Shown here: positions 13,931-14,066 of the stretch, in pieces
How positions within the stretch are numbered: position 1 is the stretch's first letter
How the letters are laid out: each line of letters starts with the position of its first letter
From: JAJECS01 sp034428595
Lineage (GTDB): Bacteria > Chloroflexota > UBA11872
Assembly (NCBI GenBank): GCA_034428595.1
Contig: DAOUHO010000067.1
Coordinates: 1 to 14,066, forward strand
Direction of reading: 5' to 3'
DNA length: 14,066 nt
Notes under the pieces: model-generated
Databases searched by the model: none
What the model was told of the DNA's origin: nothing
Seen by the model: only the letters and a program-made list of their open reading frames with translations
Translations under genes and position numbers: made by a program

Positions 13931-14066
13931 CCGTAGCTCCCAAGCACACTATTGGCCGCGTGACGGCCGCTTGGCCTGCCGCGTGTCATGCCAAGCGATT
14001 CGAGCACGCTGAGGGCTGGCATCCCTGGCTTCCTCTCTGCCGTTGTCCCCCGCGTCCGCGATCTGC
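13931..14066. other. Right-hand tail, non-coding, with weak dyads
   Basis: The last 136 bases show no credible gene start. Two dyads are visible: GGCCG / CGGCC (13954-13958 and 13964-13968) just after the quinone oxidoreductase gene, a weak terminator candidate without a T run, and ATGCCA / TGGCAT (13988-13993 and 14017-14022) with an inner AGCG / CGCT pair. The second sits in a GTCATGCC...GGCATCC frame like a decayed REP-type repeat. Confidence 0.4.

Noticed and set aside
1..14066. A defence, phage, CRISPR, toxin-antitoxin or new biosynthetic system
   Set aside because: No repeat-spacer array, nuclease, helicase, integrase, synthase or paired small-gene pattern is visible; all large genes fall in known enzyme or transporter families on mixed strands.
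1..14066. tRNA, rRNA or riboswitch genes
   Set aside because: I read the gaps on both strands for cloverleaf arms, GTTCRA-type loops and known aptamer cores and saw none; the dyads present are simple hairpins.

Overview
The window is one stretch of a high-GC bacterial chromosome (about 65-70% GC in the spots I counted). It carries ten recognisable protein genes and one unrecognised small ORF, and no RNA genes, CRISPR array or intact insertion sequence. The mix of enzymes is an Ldh_2-type dehydrogenase, an SDR, an enolase-superfamily enzyme, a sugar-phosphate-isomerase-like TIM barrel, single MMPL and MFS transporters, and IspH of the MEP pathway. Together with GC-rich palindromic repeats in the intergenic gaps, this resembles free-living or sponge-associated Chloroflexota (for example SAR202-like lineages). 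That placement is inference from gene content and style; there is no rRNA or other marker to prove it.

Layout from left to right. (1) 1-1008 is the 3' part of an AT-richer sulfatase/alkaline-phosphatase-superfamily gene, cut by the window edge and clearly different in base composition from everything else. (2) 1009-1267 is non-coding. (3) 1268-1570 (-) is a small unknown gene, divergent from an Ldh_2 malate/lactate-type dehydrogenase (1754-2809, +). (4) ispH (2806-3705, -) meets the Ldh_2 gene tail to tail; the two stop codons share one CTAG. Upstream of ispH on the same strand lies a YyaL/DUF255 thioredoxin-fold protein (3750-5795), so yyaL-ispH is a likely two-gene unit. (5) A divergent SDR oxidoreductase (5911-6672, +) converges on a xylose-isomerase-like TIM-barrel protein (6727-7548, -). 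(6) After a 346-bp gap with several palindromes come an MMPL-family transporter (7895-10183, +) and a MenC/N-succinylamino-acid-racemase-type enolase-superfamily enzyme (10281-11387, +). (7) A 267-bp convergent gap holds four different palindromic elements. (8) An MFS transporter (11655-12878, -) is divergent from a zeta-crystallin-type quinone oxidoreductase (12962-13930, +).

The genes do not form one pathway. IspH is housekeeping isoprenoid synthesis. The Ldh_2, SDR, TIM-barrel and enolase-type enzymes are the kind of paralogue-rich oxidation/isomerisation enzymes used on sugar acids, hydroxy acids or acylated amino acids. The two transporters probably serve export or uptake, with unknown substrates. 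I found no convincing undescribed multi-gene system. The most unusual content is the intergenic palindrome/repeat layer and the composition break at the left edge.
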